DNA from: Spartobacteria bacterium
GTDB taxonomy: Bacteria; Verrucomicrobiota; Verrucomicrobiia; Chthoniobacterales; Chthoniobacteraceae
Assembly (NCBI GenBank): GCA_021324395.1
Contig: JAJPJG010000011.1
Coordinates: 1-64,000, forward strand
Direction of reading: 5' to 3'
Length of the DNA stretch: 64,000 nt
Part shown: positions 35,760-47,118 of the stretch, in pieces
Position numbering within the stretch: position 1 is the first letter of the stretch
Layout of the letters: every line of letters starts with the position of its first letter
Position numbers and translations under genes: made by a program
The notes under the pieces: generated by a model
The model's input: only the letters and a program-made list of their open reading frames with translations
The model's database searches: none
Told to the model about the DNA's origin: nothing

Positions 35760-36088
35760 ACGGCGTTTTCCTCGGACGCGAGGAGTTCGTCAAGGTGGTT
35801 GATGACTTCATAGTCAGGATTGCCGACGATCTGCGCGAGCACGGGCGAATGCTCCTGTTTTTGCGGATGCTGATGAAATACGCTCGTGCTCATTAGCGCA
35901 ACCATAGCCGCAGCGCCGACGGGCACGGCGACACGCCAGGAACGGCGCACCCACGTGAAAAATCCGACGCGTTCCTGTTGCGTCTGCCGGATTTCGCGCA
36001 GGACATTCCGCGCAAAAAACGGAGACACGCCCGGCTGCTTTGCTTTGCCGAGCAAATCCCAAAGTGGATCGTGTTCGTCCGTTTTCAT
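35735..36088 (-). CDS. Small anti-sigma-like membrane protein
   Basis: A 117-residue single-pass protein. The short cytosolic N-terminus MKTDEHDPLWDLLGKAKQPG continues SPFFARNVLREIRQTQQE. A membrane helix (about residues 49-68, RVAVPVGAAAMVALMSTSVF) is followed by a periplasmic tail. This matches the small anti-sigma-like proteins usually encoded just after an ECF sigma factor. Here the gene immediately upstream, 50 bp away, is instead the housekeeping sigma gene rpoD. There is no HxxxCxxC zinc motif. Confidence 0.65.
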   Translation of the reverse strand: MKTDEHDPLWDLLGKAKQPGVSPFFARNVLREIRQTQQERVGFFTWVRRSWRVAVPVGAAAMVALMSTSVFHQHPQKQEHSPVLAQIVGNPDYEVINHLDELLASEENAVWTDDSVN

Positions 36089-36138
36089 CAAAAATGAAAC
36101 ACGTATCCTCGGCGAAAGTTGCGCGGAAATTCGCGCGC

Positions 36139-38100
36139 TTACACCAGGTCCGTCGCCTCGAGGAAACCTTCGAGCTGCCGGATGCGCGTCGGGTGACGCA
36201 TTTTGCGGAGCGCTTTCGCCTCAATCTGGCGGATGCGTTCGCGCGTGACTTTGAATTGCCGGCCCACTTCCTCGAGCGTGCGGCTGTAGCCATCAACGAG
36301 GCCGAAGCGCTGTTCAAGAACCTGGCGTTCACGTTCCGTTAACGTCTCGAGAACGTCCTTGATTTTCTCTTTCAGCAGCACCGCCGCGGTCATGTCGCTC
36401 GGGTTTTCCGCGCCTTTGTCCTCAATGAAATCGCCAAAGCTCGTGTCGTCGCTCTCGCCAACGGGCGATTGCAGCGAGATCGGCTGCTGCGCCATTTTCA
36501 AAACAGCGCGAACGCGCTCGACAGGGAGCTGAATTTCGTCCGCGACTTCCTCCGGGGTGGGCTCGCGGCCGTAGTCATGCACGAGCTGTTTTTGCACGCG
36601 CATGAGCTTGTTGATCGTCTCGATCATGTGCACGGGAATGCGGATCGTGCGTGCCTGATCGGCAATCGAACGCGTGATCGCCTGGCGAATCCACCACGTC
36701 GCGTAAGTCGAAAATTTATAGCCGCGGCGATACTCGAATTTCTCGACCGCTTTCATCAGGCCCATGTTGCCTTCCTGGATGAGATCGAGGAACGAGAGGC
36801 CGCGATTCGTGTATTTTTTCGCGATGGAAATGACGAGGCGCAGGTTGGCCTCGACCATCTCGGTTTTCGCTTTCAAGGCTTTTCTAAACCACGATTTCAG
36901 CTCGTTGTATTCGTGGATGAATTCTTCCGGGCTGAGCCACATCCGCGACTGCTCTTTTTTCAGTTCCTCGACGTGGTTTTTCGCGCCGTCCTGTCCTTTG
37001 CCCTTCTTTTTGTGCGCCAGCTCGGCCTGCATGTTCGTGATGCGGCGAAAAGTCTCGTCCGCAAGATGCACGAATTCCTCGGTAACTTTTTGTTTGAAGT
37101 AAAATTTTGGATAAAGCTTCTGCAGCGAATCGAGCGCTTTTTTGAATTGCTTCGCGCTTTTCGTTTCCGGATTTTTCGTGCCGCTTGCGACGAGATGCTT
37201 GTAAGCGCGCAAAACCGCATCCGTGGATCTTTCGAGATGATCGCACAAGCGCGGCAGCGCTTTCATGTAACGCTCGCGGCTCTCGATTTTCTTGTCGAGA
37301 ATCACGCGATCGAAACGCTCGCGGCCTTCGATCAATTTGCGCGCGAGGTCGAGATGCGCGCGCGAGGTGAAGCCGAAACGGTTGATGTGTTTTTGCACCA
37401 TCAGTTCCGCATCCTCGATGCGCTTGGAGATTTCCACTTCCTGCTCGCGCGTGAGCAGCGGCACCTGGCCCATCTGCTTTAAATACATCCGCACCGGATC
37501 ATCGAGCACGTCGAGTTTTGTATCGGCTTTTTCCTCATCCTCCTCGTCCTGCGCTTTCTGGCCGTCTTTGTAACGGTCAACTTCCGACGCATCGATGATG
37601 TCGATTTCCATCGTGCGAAGACGCATCATGATCGTCTCCATCTCGTCAGGATCGTTGAGGCTGTCCGGCAGGGCTTCGTTGAGGTCGTCGAAAGTGATGT
37701 AGCCCTGCTCTTTGGCCAGCTTCACCAGTTCGCGAAGTTTGTCCTGAATATCGGGCGCATCCAGATTCACTGCGCCACGCGCGGCAGTCGGTTGCGGCTG
37801 AATCGCTGCAATGCGTGAAGCTTTTGCCTTTTTCGAAACTTTCTCGGCCTTTGCCGCTTTTGCGGGAATCGGATGCGAGTTGCCGTTTTGATGCGGCTCG
37901 CTGCCGTTGGAGCGGGGCTTCGCGGCTTTTTCAGCCTTTGCTTTGACCTTCGCTGGCTTTGTTTTCGCGGGCTTTGCTGCCCGTGCGACCGGACGGCTCT
38001 TTGCGGCTTTCGCTGTTTTCCGGGGTTTCGGTTTTAGTTTAGCTTTGCTCGATTTTTTTGCGGAAGCTTTGATGGCGTGTTTCTTGGCTGGTTTAGGCAT
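36139..38100 (-). CDS. rpoD: RNA polymerase primary sigma factor (sigma-70)
   Basis: A 653-residue sigma factor. Residues ~1-105 are a Lys/Ala/Pro-rich extension with many K-x-A-K units. Region 1.1-like ([19 protein letters not shown]) and 1.2 ([20 protein letters not shown]) follow. Region 2 contains [20 protein letters not shown] and [20 protein letters not shown], identical in type to -10 recognition helices. Region 4.2 is [20 protein letters not shown]. The ATG at 38100 gives the basic tail; it lies 52 bp after dnaG, in a dnaG-rpoD pair as in many bacteria. The non-conserved region between 1.2 and 2.1 is long and charged. Confidence 0.97.
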   Translation of the reverse strand: MPKPAKKHAIKASAKKSSKAKLKPKPRKTAKAAKSRPVARAAKPAKTKPAKVKAKAEKAAKPRSNGSEPHQNGNSHPIPAKAAKAEKVSKKAKASRIAAIQPQPTAARGAVNLDAPDIQDKLRELVKLAKEQGYITFDDLNEALPDSLNDPDEMETIMMRLRTMEIDIIDASEVDRYKDGQKAQDEEDEEKADTKLDVLDDPVRMYLKQMGQVPLLTREQEVEISKRIEDAELMVQKHINRFGFTSRAHLDLARKLIEGRERFDRVILDKKIESRERYMKALPRLCDHLERSTDAVLRAYKHLVASGTKNPETKSAKQFKKALDSLQKLYPKFYFKQKVTEEFVHLADETFRRITNMQAELAHKKKGKGQDGAKNHVEELKKEQSRMWLSPEEFIHEYNELKSWFRKALKAKTEMVEANLRLVISIAKKYTNRGLSFLDLIQEGNMGLMKAVEKFEYRRGYKFSTYATWWIRQAITRSIADQARTIRIPVHMIETINKLMRVQKQLVHDYGREPTPEEVADEIQLPVERVRAVLKMAQQPISLQSPVGESDDTSFGDFIEDKGAENPSDMTAAVLLKEKIKDVLETLTERERQVLEQRFGLVDGYSRTLEEVGRQFKVTRERIRQIEAKALRKMRHPTRIRQLEGFLEATDLV

Positions 38101-38152
38101 ACCTTGTCCGATTCTGCGCACGGAATCCCCTCCAGCGCAAAAACGCGCCGGT

Positions 38153-39931
38153 TTAGGAGAAAGGCCGCGCAATATCAGTGATGCGTTTTTGAAGGTCAAG
38201 GATTTGTTTCTGCAATTTTGCGACCTCGGAAACCGGCAGATTCGGCGCCCGCAAACGCGCCAAAACCGCGTCGCGCCGATGCTCCATCTCGCGCCGCTCC
38301 AGATCGCGCCAGCAATCCCGCGCCGCGGCGAGCGCATCCTCCGGCAGCTTTTCGTCGAGCAACGCGTTTACGACGATTTCCTCCTCCGGCTCGAGCCGCG
38401 ACGAAAAGGCAGAGATCGACGCCGGTTCGCCGGGCCGCAGATTCGCCTGCAAAATTTTAACGAGCAGTTCGCTTTGCGGAATCTCCGGCAGAAGTTCGTT
38501 CCACGGCTGCTCCAGAATCCAGCACCGCGCATCGTCATGGCGCAACGCTAGCAGCGATAGCGCGCCGATCGTTGTTTTCGAAAAAAGCGGACGCGCTTTT
38601 TGCTGCGGCTCGTCTGCGGACGGTTTCGCCGTTTTGCCGAGCAGCGACCAAAAATCTTTGAGCGAAATTTCCAGTCGCGTCGCGACTTTGTTTGCGACGC
38701 TTTCGCGCAGCACGGCGTCGGTGATCAGCTTCACCGATTCCGCCATTTTTCTCGCGAACTGCATTTTGCCCCGCGGTGTCGGAAATTCCGCCGTGTTCGC
38801 CGCGCGGTCGATTTGAAAATCGAAAAAATCGCGCGCATCCGCAATTTGTTTAACGAACGCATCCGCACCTTCCGCGCGGATCAGCGAGTCGGGATCGTGG
38901 CCTTCCGGCATCGTCGCGACGCGCACGACTAGATTTGCGTCGAGCAACGCCGCGAGCGAGCGCTCCGTTGCTTTTGCGCCGGCGCTGTCGGAATCGAAAC
39001 AAAGCACAACTTCATCGACGAAACGCTTCAGCGTCCGCGCCTGCTTTTCGGTGAACGCCGTGCCTTGCGGCGCGACGACGTTTTGCACGCCGGACTCGAA
39101 CGCGCTGATCAAATCGAGCTGTCCCTCGAGCACGATCGCCGAGTCTTTGTCCACGAGCGCGCGCTTCGATTTGTGCAAACCGAAAAGCACATTGCCTTTC
39201 GTAAAAAGCATCGTCTCGGGCGAGTTCACATATTTCGCCGCCTGCGAATCGCTCTGCAAAACGCGTCCGCTAAAAGCAATCACTTCGCCGAGGTCGTTGC
39301 AGATTGGAAACATCACGCGATCGCGAAAACGGTCGTAAAACTCGCCGTCCGGTTTTTCTTCGTCGCGCAATTTTACGAGGCCGCTCGCGATCAATTCGTC
39401 CGCGTTGAATCCTTCGGCGCGCGCCCAATTGCCGAGCGCGTCCCACGCGTCGGGCGCGTAGCCGATTCTCCATGCTTTCGCGATTTCGCTGCGAATGCCG
39501 CGGCCTTTTAAATAATTGCGAGCGCGTTTCGCGTCGTCGCTATCCAGTAAATTTTGATGAAACCAATCCGCGGCTTGCGCGTGCAAGGCGAGCAGACGCT
39601 TGCGCATTTTAAAGCGGCGATCGTCCTCGGCGCTGAGTTGTTCCTCGACGATCTGGATTCCCGCGCGCTCGGCGAGCCGTTTTGCCGCGGTCGGAAAATC
39701 GATATTCTCATAACTCATCACGAACCGGAACACGCTCCCGCCAGCGCCGCAGCCGAAGCATTTAAAAATCTGCCGCTGTGGATTCACCGTGAACGACGGC
39801 GATTTTTCCTGGTGAAAAGGGCAGAGCGCCTTGTAAACGGTGCCCGCGCGTTTCAGCGGAAAATAGGCGCCGATCACATCCACGATGTCATTCGCGGCCG
39901 CGATTTGCTCAATGGTTTCGTTGGGGATCAT
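38153..39931 (-). CDS. dnaG: DNA primase
   Basis: A 592-residue primase. The CHC2 zinc finger is [12 protein letters not shown] followed by [10 protein letters not shown] (about residues 38-66). The catalytic Toprim acids are in [15 protein letters not shown] (about 267) and [20 protein letters not shown]. The C-terminal helicase-binding part ends with the helical [20 protein letters not shown]. The start is set at ATG 39931 ([20 protein letters not shown]), the usual N-terminus. rpoD follows on the same strand. rpsU, the usual third member of that operon, is absent. Confidence 0.97.
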   Translation of the reverse strand: MIPNETIEQIAAANDIVDVIGAYFPLKRAGTVYKALCPFHQEKSPSFTVNPQRQIFKCFGCGAGGSVFRFVMSYENIDFPTAAKRLAERAGIQIVEEQLSAEDDRRFKMRKRLLALHAQAADWFHQNLLDSDDAKRARNYLKGRGIRSEIAKAWRIGYAPDAWDALGNWARAEGFNADELIASGLVKLRDEEKPDGEFYDRFRDRVMFPICNDLGEVIAFSGRVLQSDSQAAKYVNSPETMLFTKGNVLFGLHKSKRALVDKDSAIVLEGQLDLISAFESGVQNVVAPQGTAFTEKQARTLKRFVDEVVLCFDSDSAGAKATERSLAALLDANLVVRVATMPEGHDPDSLIRAEGADAFVKQIADARDFFDFQIDRAANTAEFPTPRGKMQFARKMAESVKLITDAVLRESVANKVATRLEISLKDFWSLLGKTAKPSADEPQQKARPLFSKTTIGALSLLALRHDDARCWILEQPWNELLPEIPQSELLVKILQANLRPGEPASISAFSSRLEPEEEIVVNALLDEKLPEDALAAARDCWRDLERREMEHRRDAVLARLRAPNLPVSEVAKLQKQILDLQKRITDIARPFS

Positions 39932-40041
39932 GACGCCGCCTGCACTTTTAACGTCGAAAATTTGCGATGCAAGAAACGCCGCCTTTTCGCTGCTGACAAA
40001 ACGAAGACGCCACCTCAACATGCGTGCGTCGTATCCCCTTT

Positions 40042-41343
40042 ATGACTCCGACCAATCTCTCCGCTCTGGCTAAACAATCTCTCGCAATCATCATGGGCGG
40101 CGGCGCAGGCACACGTCTGTTTCCGCTGACCAAGGACCGCTCGAAGCCGGCGGTGCCGCTCGGTGGCAAATATCGCATCGTCGACATTCCGATCAGCAAT
40201 TGCATCAACTCCGGGCTGCGCCACATGTATGTGTTGACGCAGTTTAACAGCACGTCGCTCATCCGTCACATCGCGGCGAGTTACAAATTCGACCACTTCT
40301 CGCGCAGTTTCGTCGAGGTGCTCGCGGCGCAGCAGCGACCGAGCGGCGCGCATTGGTATCAAGGCACCGCCGATGCCGTCCGCCAAAACTTGAGCGATTT
40401 TCTCCAGCGGCCTTACGAGTATTTCATCATTCTCAGCGGCGATCAGCTTTATCGCATGGATTACCGGCTGGTGCTCCAGCAGCACATCGAGAAAAAAAGC
40501 GACATCACCATCGCGACGATTCCGGTTGATCGCCGGTCCGCGCCGGACTTCGGCATCATGCACACCGATCCGGAGCGGAAGATCATTCGCTTTGAAGAAA
40601 AACCGAAAGATGCCGCGATGCTCGACGAGTTAAAAATTCCCGCGCCGCTTTTGCGTGAGCTGGAAAAAGAGGAAAACGAAGAACTCTACCAGGCGTCGAT
40701 GGGCATTTACATTTTCAATCGCGACGCACTCGTCGAGTCGCTGGACAACGACTTCGTCGATTTCGGCAAACACATCATTCCCGCTGCAATCAAGCGCTAC
40801 GCGGTGCATGCGTATATTTTCCAGGGTTATTGGGAGGACATCGGAACGATCCGCGCGTTTTTCGATGCAAACCTGAATCTTACGAATTTGGCGCCGCCGT
40901 ATTCGTTTTTCGATACGATCGCGCCTGTTTACACACACGCACGCTTTTTGCCGGCGAGCAAAATCGATGGCGCCACGGTGAAGCAGGCGATTATTTCCGA
41001 CGGTTGCATTATTTCCGACTCGCACATCGAGCGCTGCGTTATCGGCATTCGCAGTTACGTCGGCAGCGGCACAACCATCCGCCAATCGATCGTGATGGGC
41101 TGCGATTTTTACGAAGCCGATTTGGCGTCGAAGGAAATAGATGGAGGCGTGCCGCCGCTCGGCATCGGCAAAAATTGCGTGATCGACCACGCGATCATCG
41201 ACAAAAATGCCCGCATCGGCGATGGCGTCGTCATTTCACCGGAGGCGAAGCCGGAGAATTTTGATGGCGAAAATTTCTACGTCCGCGACGGTATCGTGAT
41301 CGTTCCCAAAAATGCAGTCATCCCATCCGGCACCTGGATTTAA
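40042..41343 (+). CDS. glgC: Glucose-1-phosphate adenylyltransferase (ADP-glucose pyrophosphorylase)
   Basis: A 433-residue enzyme. The nucleotide loop is IIMGGGAGTRLFPLTKDRSK, followed by PAVPLGGKYRIVDIPISNCI, YQGTADAVRQNL, FIILSGDQLYRMDY (metal Asp) and IRFEEKPKD. GYWEDIGTIRAFFDANL precedes the left-handed beta-helix domain (SDGCIISDSHIERCVIG). It makes ADP-glucose for glycogen. The ATG at 40042 is chosen; a GTG 18 bp upstream is possible. The last 32 bp overlap the start of the solenoid-repeat gene. Confidence 0.96.
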   Translation: MTPTNLSALAKQSLAIIMGGGAGTRLFPLTKDRSKPAVPLGGKYRIVDIPISNCINSGLRHMYVLTQFNSTSLIRHIAASYKFDHFSRSFVEVLAAQQRPSGAHWYQGTADAVRQNLSDFLQRPYEYFIILSGDQLYRMDYRLVLQQHIEKKSDITIATIPVDRRSAPDFGIMHTDPERKIIRFEEKPKDAAMLDELKIPAPLLRELEKEENEELYQASMGIYIFNRDALVESLDNDFVDFGKHIIPAAIKRYAVHAYIFQGYWEDIGTIRAFFDANLNLTNLAPPYSFFDTIAPVYTHARFLPASKIDGATVKQAIISDGCIISDSHIERCVIGIRSYVGSGTTIRQSIVMGCDFYEADLASKEIDGGVPPLGIGKNCVIDHAIIDKNARIGDGVVISPEAKPENFDGENFYVRDGIVIVPKNAVIPSGTWI

Positions 41344-43048
41344 CTTAAACAAACCGCTGCTTATCAGCGCAGCCGGCGCATTCGCCGTCGGCATCGCGTT
41401 CGGCTGTTTATTCACGTCGTCCGGCACATCCGAGAAAAGGAGCGCGTCCGGTTCTTCGCAGGAAAAATCCGAGAGCGCCGCAAATTCGAGCGGCGACGGT
41501 TCCAGCGCCGCTCACAGCATGTGGTCGACGCACGATTTTCCGACGCGTTTGCACGAGGCGCTCAGTTCCGGCTCCGATCGCAAACGCTGGCGCGCGATCA
41601 ACTCGATTGCCGAGGATCTTGATCCCGCGCAAATCCGTGCCGCGCTCGCGGAAATAGACAAGTTGCACATGCGCGAACGCCCGATGATTCTCGCGCAGTT
41701 GCTCGAGCGCTGGGCGGAGCAGGATCCAAAATCCGCAGTCGAATACGCGAACGGCCTGAAAAAAAACAGCGAACGCCAGCAGGCGCTCGCCGCGGCTGTT
41801 GGCGGCTGGGCCGACAAAGATCCGCAAACTGCAAAAGATTACGCGTCGAAACTGCCGGCGGGACCGTTGAAAGATGCCGTGTATCAATCGCTCATCGGCA
41901 CAATCGCCGGCTCGGATCCCGAGCAGGCGCTACAGCTCGCACAAAGCGTTTCACCGCGCGTCGGGCAGATGAGCGCGTATTCGATTTTTAATCAATGGGC
42001 GGGCCGTGATCCGCAAAGCGCGGCAATGCGCGCGGCGCAAATTTCCAATCCCAACATGCGCCGCAGCGCGCTCAACGCCATCGCGAGCACATGGGCCAGC
42101 ACCGACGTCACGGCCGCGCTCACTTGGGCGCAGGCGCTGACCGACGGCAATTCGCGACGTAACGCGCTCGATTCGATCGCGCAGCAATGGGCGCAGATCG
42201 ATCCAAAGGCCGCGGCCGATTTCGCCTCGACACTGCCGCCCGGAAATCGCGCGCAAACGCTCTCCAACGCGCTCAGCACCTGGGCGGATTCCGACATGAG
42301 CGGCGCGCTCGATTGGATTAGCCAAATGAGCGACAGCCCGGAAAAAACGCGCGTTTTACAACAGATGAGTTACCGCGGAATGTGGCAGGATCCCGAGCGA
42401 GCGCTTCAGATCGTCCAGCTCATGCCCGCCGGCGATCCGCAGGACAACGTGCTGCGCAACATCGCGAACAGCTGGATACAAAACGACCCGACCGGCGCGC
42501 TCGCATGGGCGCAGCAGCAGACCGACGAGCACGTGCGGCGGATGATCTGGCCGTCGATCGCCGGCGGACTCGCGCAAACCGATCCCGCGGCGGCGATGAA
42601 AATCGTGCAATCGCTCAACGCGGGCCAGGAGCGTGATAACGCGACAAACAACGTGCTTTCCAACTGGGGCGAAAACGATCCCGTCTCCGCGTTGAATTGG
42701 ATCGCCAGCCAGATGACGGATGGCTCGCAAAAAAACGATTCGATTAACAACGTCGTTGGCAGTTGGGCCCGCAATGATCCCGCCGGAGCCGAGCGCTGGA
42801 TCGAGGCCCTGCCGGTCGGCGACACACGCGACAACGCATTGCGCAGCGCGAGCTATCAGTTCATGCAAAGCGACCCGAACACCGCACTGCGGTTCATCGG
42901 CCAGATCGGCGACGACAAAATGCGCACGCAGCAATACGAAAATTTCGCGCAAAACTGGATACGCTACGACCGCGACGCCGCGCTTGCGTGGATTGCAAAC
43001 TCGCCGCTTTCGACCGACGCAAAAACGCGTTTGTCGAAAATGCGTTAG
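41312..43048 (+). CDS. Exported alpha-solenoid protein with W-A-x-x-D-P repeats
   Basis: A 578-residue protein with an N-terminal membrane segment (PLLISAAGAFAVGIAFGCLF), a Ser-rich linker (about 38-70) and then about 14 tandem units of ~31-33 residues. Each is built on LERWAEQDPKSAVEYANGLK, with clear variants NQWAGRDPQSAAMRAAQI, ANSWIQNDPTGALAWAQQ and VGSWARNDPAGAERWIEALP. Units form helix-loop-helix pairs, so a TPR-like superhelix is expected, outside the cytoplasm. The start lies inside glgC in a different frame. The function is unknown; a binding or scaffold role is a guess. Confidence 0.85.
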   Translation: MQSSHPAPGFNLNKPLLISAAGAFAVGIAFGCLFTSSGTSEKRSASGSSQEKSESAANSSGDGSSAAHSMWSTHDFPTRLHEALSSGSDRKRWRAINSIAEDLDPAQIRAALAEIDKLHMRERPMILAQLLERWAEQDPKSAVEYANGLKKNSERQQALAAAVGGWADKDPQTAKDYASKLPAGPLKDAVYQSLIGTIAGSDPEQALQLAQSVSPRVGQMSAYSIFNQWAGRDPQSAAMRAAQISNPNMRRSALNAIASTWASTDVTAALTWAQALTDGNSRRNALDSIAQQWAQIDPKAAADFASTLPPGNRAQTLSNALSTWADSDMSGALDWISQMSDSPEKTRVLQQMSYRGMWQDPERALQIVQLMPAGDPQDNVLRNIANSWIQNDPTGALAWAQQQTDEHVRRMIWPSIAGGLAQTDPAAAMKIVQSLNAGQERDNATNNVLSNWGENDPVSALNWIASQMTDGSQKNDSINNVVGSWARNDPAGAERWIEALPVGDTRDNALRSASYQFMQSDPNTALRFIGQIGDDKMRTQQYENFAQNWIRYDRDAALAWIANSPLSTDAKTRLSKMR

Positions 43049-43105
43049 CAATTCGCCGCGCTGCACCGGCTTGCAGCAAAGAGCGACTTCAGCGATTGGA
43101 TAGTG

Positions 43106-45145
<2,040 letters not shown>

Positions 45146-45209
45146 AAAATTCGCCCCGGCATACGTGTAAGCCGCCGCCGCATTCCGATTATGAGTGCGG
45201 AGAATACAC

Positions 45210-45362
45210 ATGCTTTGGACTCTTTTCATTGTGCTGCTGCTTGCATGGCTCATTTGCGTCATCGTCTTGAAGACCGTCAGCCTCGCGATTCATCTGCTGC
45301 TGCTGGTTGCGCTGGCGGTGCTCGTTTTAAAATTGTTGCCGGGACGCGGACGACACGTTTAG
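45210..45362 (+). CDS. lmo0937-like small membrane protein (50 aa)
   Basis: A 50-codon reading frame giving MLWTLFIVLLLAWLICVIVL, a second helix (VSLAIHLLLLVALAVLVLKL) and a short basic tail LPGRGRHV. The M-L-W-T start, the two helices and the closing L-x-x-G-R match the lmo0937 family of tiny two-helix membrane proteins, often stress-associated. It is too short to be obvious in automated calls. Confidence 0.75.
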   Translation: MLWTLFIVLLLAWLICVIVLKTVSLAIHLLLLVALAVLVLKLLPGRGRHV

Positions 45363-45372
45363 CAATGGTCCT

Positions 45373-45594
45373 ATGAAACCTGCAGGCATTGTCGGCATAA
45401 TCCTCATCATCGTCGGCGTCGCGGCGCTCGCATACCAAGGCATCACGTATCGACAGCGCGAAACCGTGCTCGACATCGGGCCGATTCATGCGACTGCGGA
45501 AAAGGAACGAACGATCCCGATCCCGCCGATCATCGGTGTCGTTGCAGTCGTTGGCGGAATCGTGCTGCTCGTCTCCGGAACGAAGAAAAGCTAA
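45373..45594 (+). CDS. Small two-helix membrane protein, DUF3185-like (73 aa)
   Basis: A 73-residue protein with MKPAGIVGIILIIVGVAALA as helix one and IPPIIGVVAVVGGIVLLVSG as helix two. A polar 25-residue segment (TYRQRETVLDIGPIHATAEK) separates them. This recurring layout resembles DUF3185-type proteins. It starts 10 bp after the lmo0937-like gene, so the two probably form a small stress-type membrane-protein pair. It ends convergently with the methyltransferase gene, overlapping by 4 bp. Confidence 0.72.
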   Translation: MKPAGIVGIILIIVGVAALAYQGITYRQRETVLDIGPIHATAEKERTIPIPPIIGVVAVVGGIVLLVSGTKKS

Positions 45595-46370
45595 CTCTTT
45601 CGCGCGATCAACGTCAGTCGCTGCCACCACCAGACGATTCTCCCGTCCTCCTCGCCGAGGTGAAAAAGCTCGCGCGCCTGCTGCGGTGCATCGGCGATCA
45701 ATTGCAAAACGCGCTCGCGATTTTCCGGCGAAGTCGCCGCCGTTTCGAAATACCACTGCACGTCAGGCTGTTTAAACGGCGTCAATTCCGTAAATTCAAC
45801 GCGCATGCCATTGGATTCACACAGGCGCGACCACATGCGCGGAGTGCCGAGGCGATTGTGACTCGGATCGCGCAGCTTTTCGACCTGGTGCAACCACTCC
45901 TCGGCTTCGGGATGATCGTCCGCGACCGATCCGTCGATGAGCAGAAAATAACCGCCGGGTTTTAAAACGCGCGCAGCTTCGCGAACAAAATCCGGCGGCG
46001 AACTGAAATGATGCGCCGCAACCCGGCACGTCACCAAATCGAACTCCGCATCGCCGTAAGGAAATTTCTCCGCTGCGTGCTGACGCGTCTCCACCGACAG
46101 CCCGCGCTTCGCAGCGCCTTCGCGCACGCGCTCGAGCATTGGCGCGGCGATATCGGCGGCGATCACGTCATGACCAAGGCTCGCCAGACAAAGCGCCGTG
46201 TGCCCCGCGCCGGTCGCGACATCGAGCACGCGCGCGTGCGGCGGCAGCGTGATTTGTTTCAACGCTTCGCGCACATCCTCGACGTTTTCCAAAATGTGTC
46301 CCTGCGCGTAACGTTTACTTTGTCTGGCGAATTGTTCCTGCGATGCGCGCTGGATTTCGTTTAGTTGCAT
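45591..46370 (-). CDS. UbiE-type class I SAM methyltransferase
   Basis: A 259-residue methyltransferase starting MQLNEIQRASQEQFARQSKR. The SAM loop is ARVLDVATGAGHTALCLAS, followed by VIAADIAAPMLERVRE, FDLVTCRVAAHHFSSP and LKPGGYFLLIDGSVADD. The Q-E-x-F-A-x-Q-(S)-x-x-Y start is common in ubiquinone/menaquinone-type or arsenite-type methyltransferases; the substrate is not clear. The proposed ATG lies in a GCATGC palindrome whose other strand is the pyrF start. Confidence 0.87.
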   Translation of the reverse strand: MQLNEIQRASQEQFARQSKRYAQGHILENVEDVREALKQITLPPHARVLDVATGAGHTALCLASLGHDVIAADIAAPMLERVREGAAKRGLSVETRQHAAEKFPYGDAEFDLVTCRVAAHHFSSPPDFVREAARVLKPGGYFLLIDGSVADDHPEAEEWLHQVEKLRDPSHNRLGTPRMWSRLCESNGMRVEFTELTPFKQPDVQWYFETAATSPENRERVLQLIADAPQQARELFHLGEEDGRIVWWWQRLTLIARKS

Positions 46371-47115
46371 GCACGACGCTACACCAACGCGCTTGTCTTT
46401 GCGCGCTCGCGATGAAAACTTGGCGCGGTTGAAAACGCCCGCAGAAAAAATCATCGTCGCACTCGACGTTCCCACGGAAGACACCGCGTTTCGGCTCATC
46501 GAGCAACTCGGCACGAGCATTCATTTTTATAAAATCGGGCTTCAGCTTTTCACGAAAAGCGGGCCATCGATCGTGCAACGCGTCAAACAAACCGGCGCGA
46601 AAGTTTTTCTCGATCTCAAATTCCACGATATCCCGAACACTGTGCGACATGCAGTCGAGTCCTCGTGTGCTCTTGGCGTGGACATGCTGACGATCCATCT
46701 CTGTGGCGGCTCGCAAATGATCCGCGCCGCCGCTGACGCAGCGGGCGACACGCTCGTGCTCGGCGTAAGCGTGCTCACGAGCAGCACGCGCGAAACGTTG
46801 CGCGAAATCGCGATTGATTGCGCGGTCGAAGACCAAGTGCTTCGTCTCGCGAAACTCGCGCGGGAAAACGGTGTGCGCGGCATTGTCGCAAGCCCGCAGG
46901 AAGTTTCGCTGCTTCGGCAAATTTTTGGCAAAGAGCTCACGATTGTAACACCGGGTGTTCGTCCGGGCTGGAGCGAAGCAAACGACCAGCAGCGCGTGCT
47001 CACGCCACGCGAAGCCGTCGACGCCGGCGCGGATTTTCTCGTCATCGGCCGCCCAATCACCGCACAGCCAAATCCCCGCGAAGCAGCGGAGCGAATCATC
47101 GCCGAACTGGTGTGA
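46369..47115 (+). CDS. pyrF: Orotidine 5'-phosphate decarboxylase
   Basis: A 248-residue TIM-barrel enzyme. EKIIVALDVPTEDTAFRLIE opens the barrel, and the catalytic Asp-Lys cluster is FLDLKFHDIPNTVRHAV. VTPGVRPGWSEANDQQRVLT and FLVIGRPITAQPNP bind the phosphate. It performs the last step of UMP synthesis. The N-terminus is uncertain: ATG 46369 shares its bases with the divergent methyltransferase start, while TTG codons at residues 18 and 21 would give a more usual length. Confidence 0.95.
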   Translation: MHDATPTRLSLRARDENLARLKTPAEKIIVALDVPTEDTAFRLIEQLGTSIHFYKIGLQLFTKSGPSIVQRVKQTGAKVFLDLKFHDIPNTVRHAVESSCALGVDMLTIHLCGGSQMIRAAADAAGDTLVLGVSVLTSSTRETLREIAIDCAVEDQVLRLAKLARENGVRGIVASPQEVSLLRQIFGKELTIVTPGVRPGWSEANDQQRVLTPREAVDAGADFLVIGRPITAQPNPREAAERIIAELV

Positions 47116-47118
47116 GCC

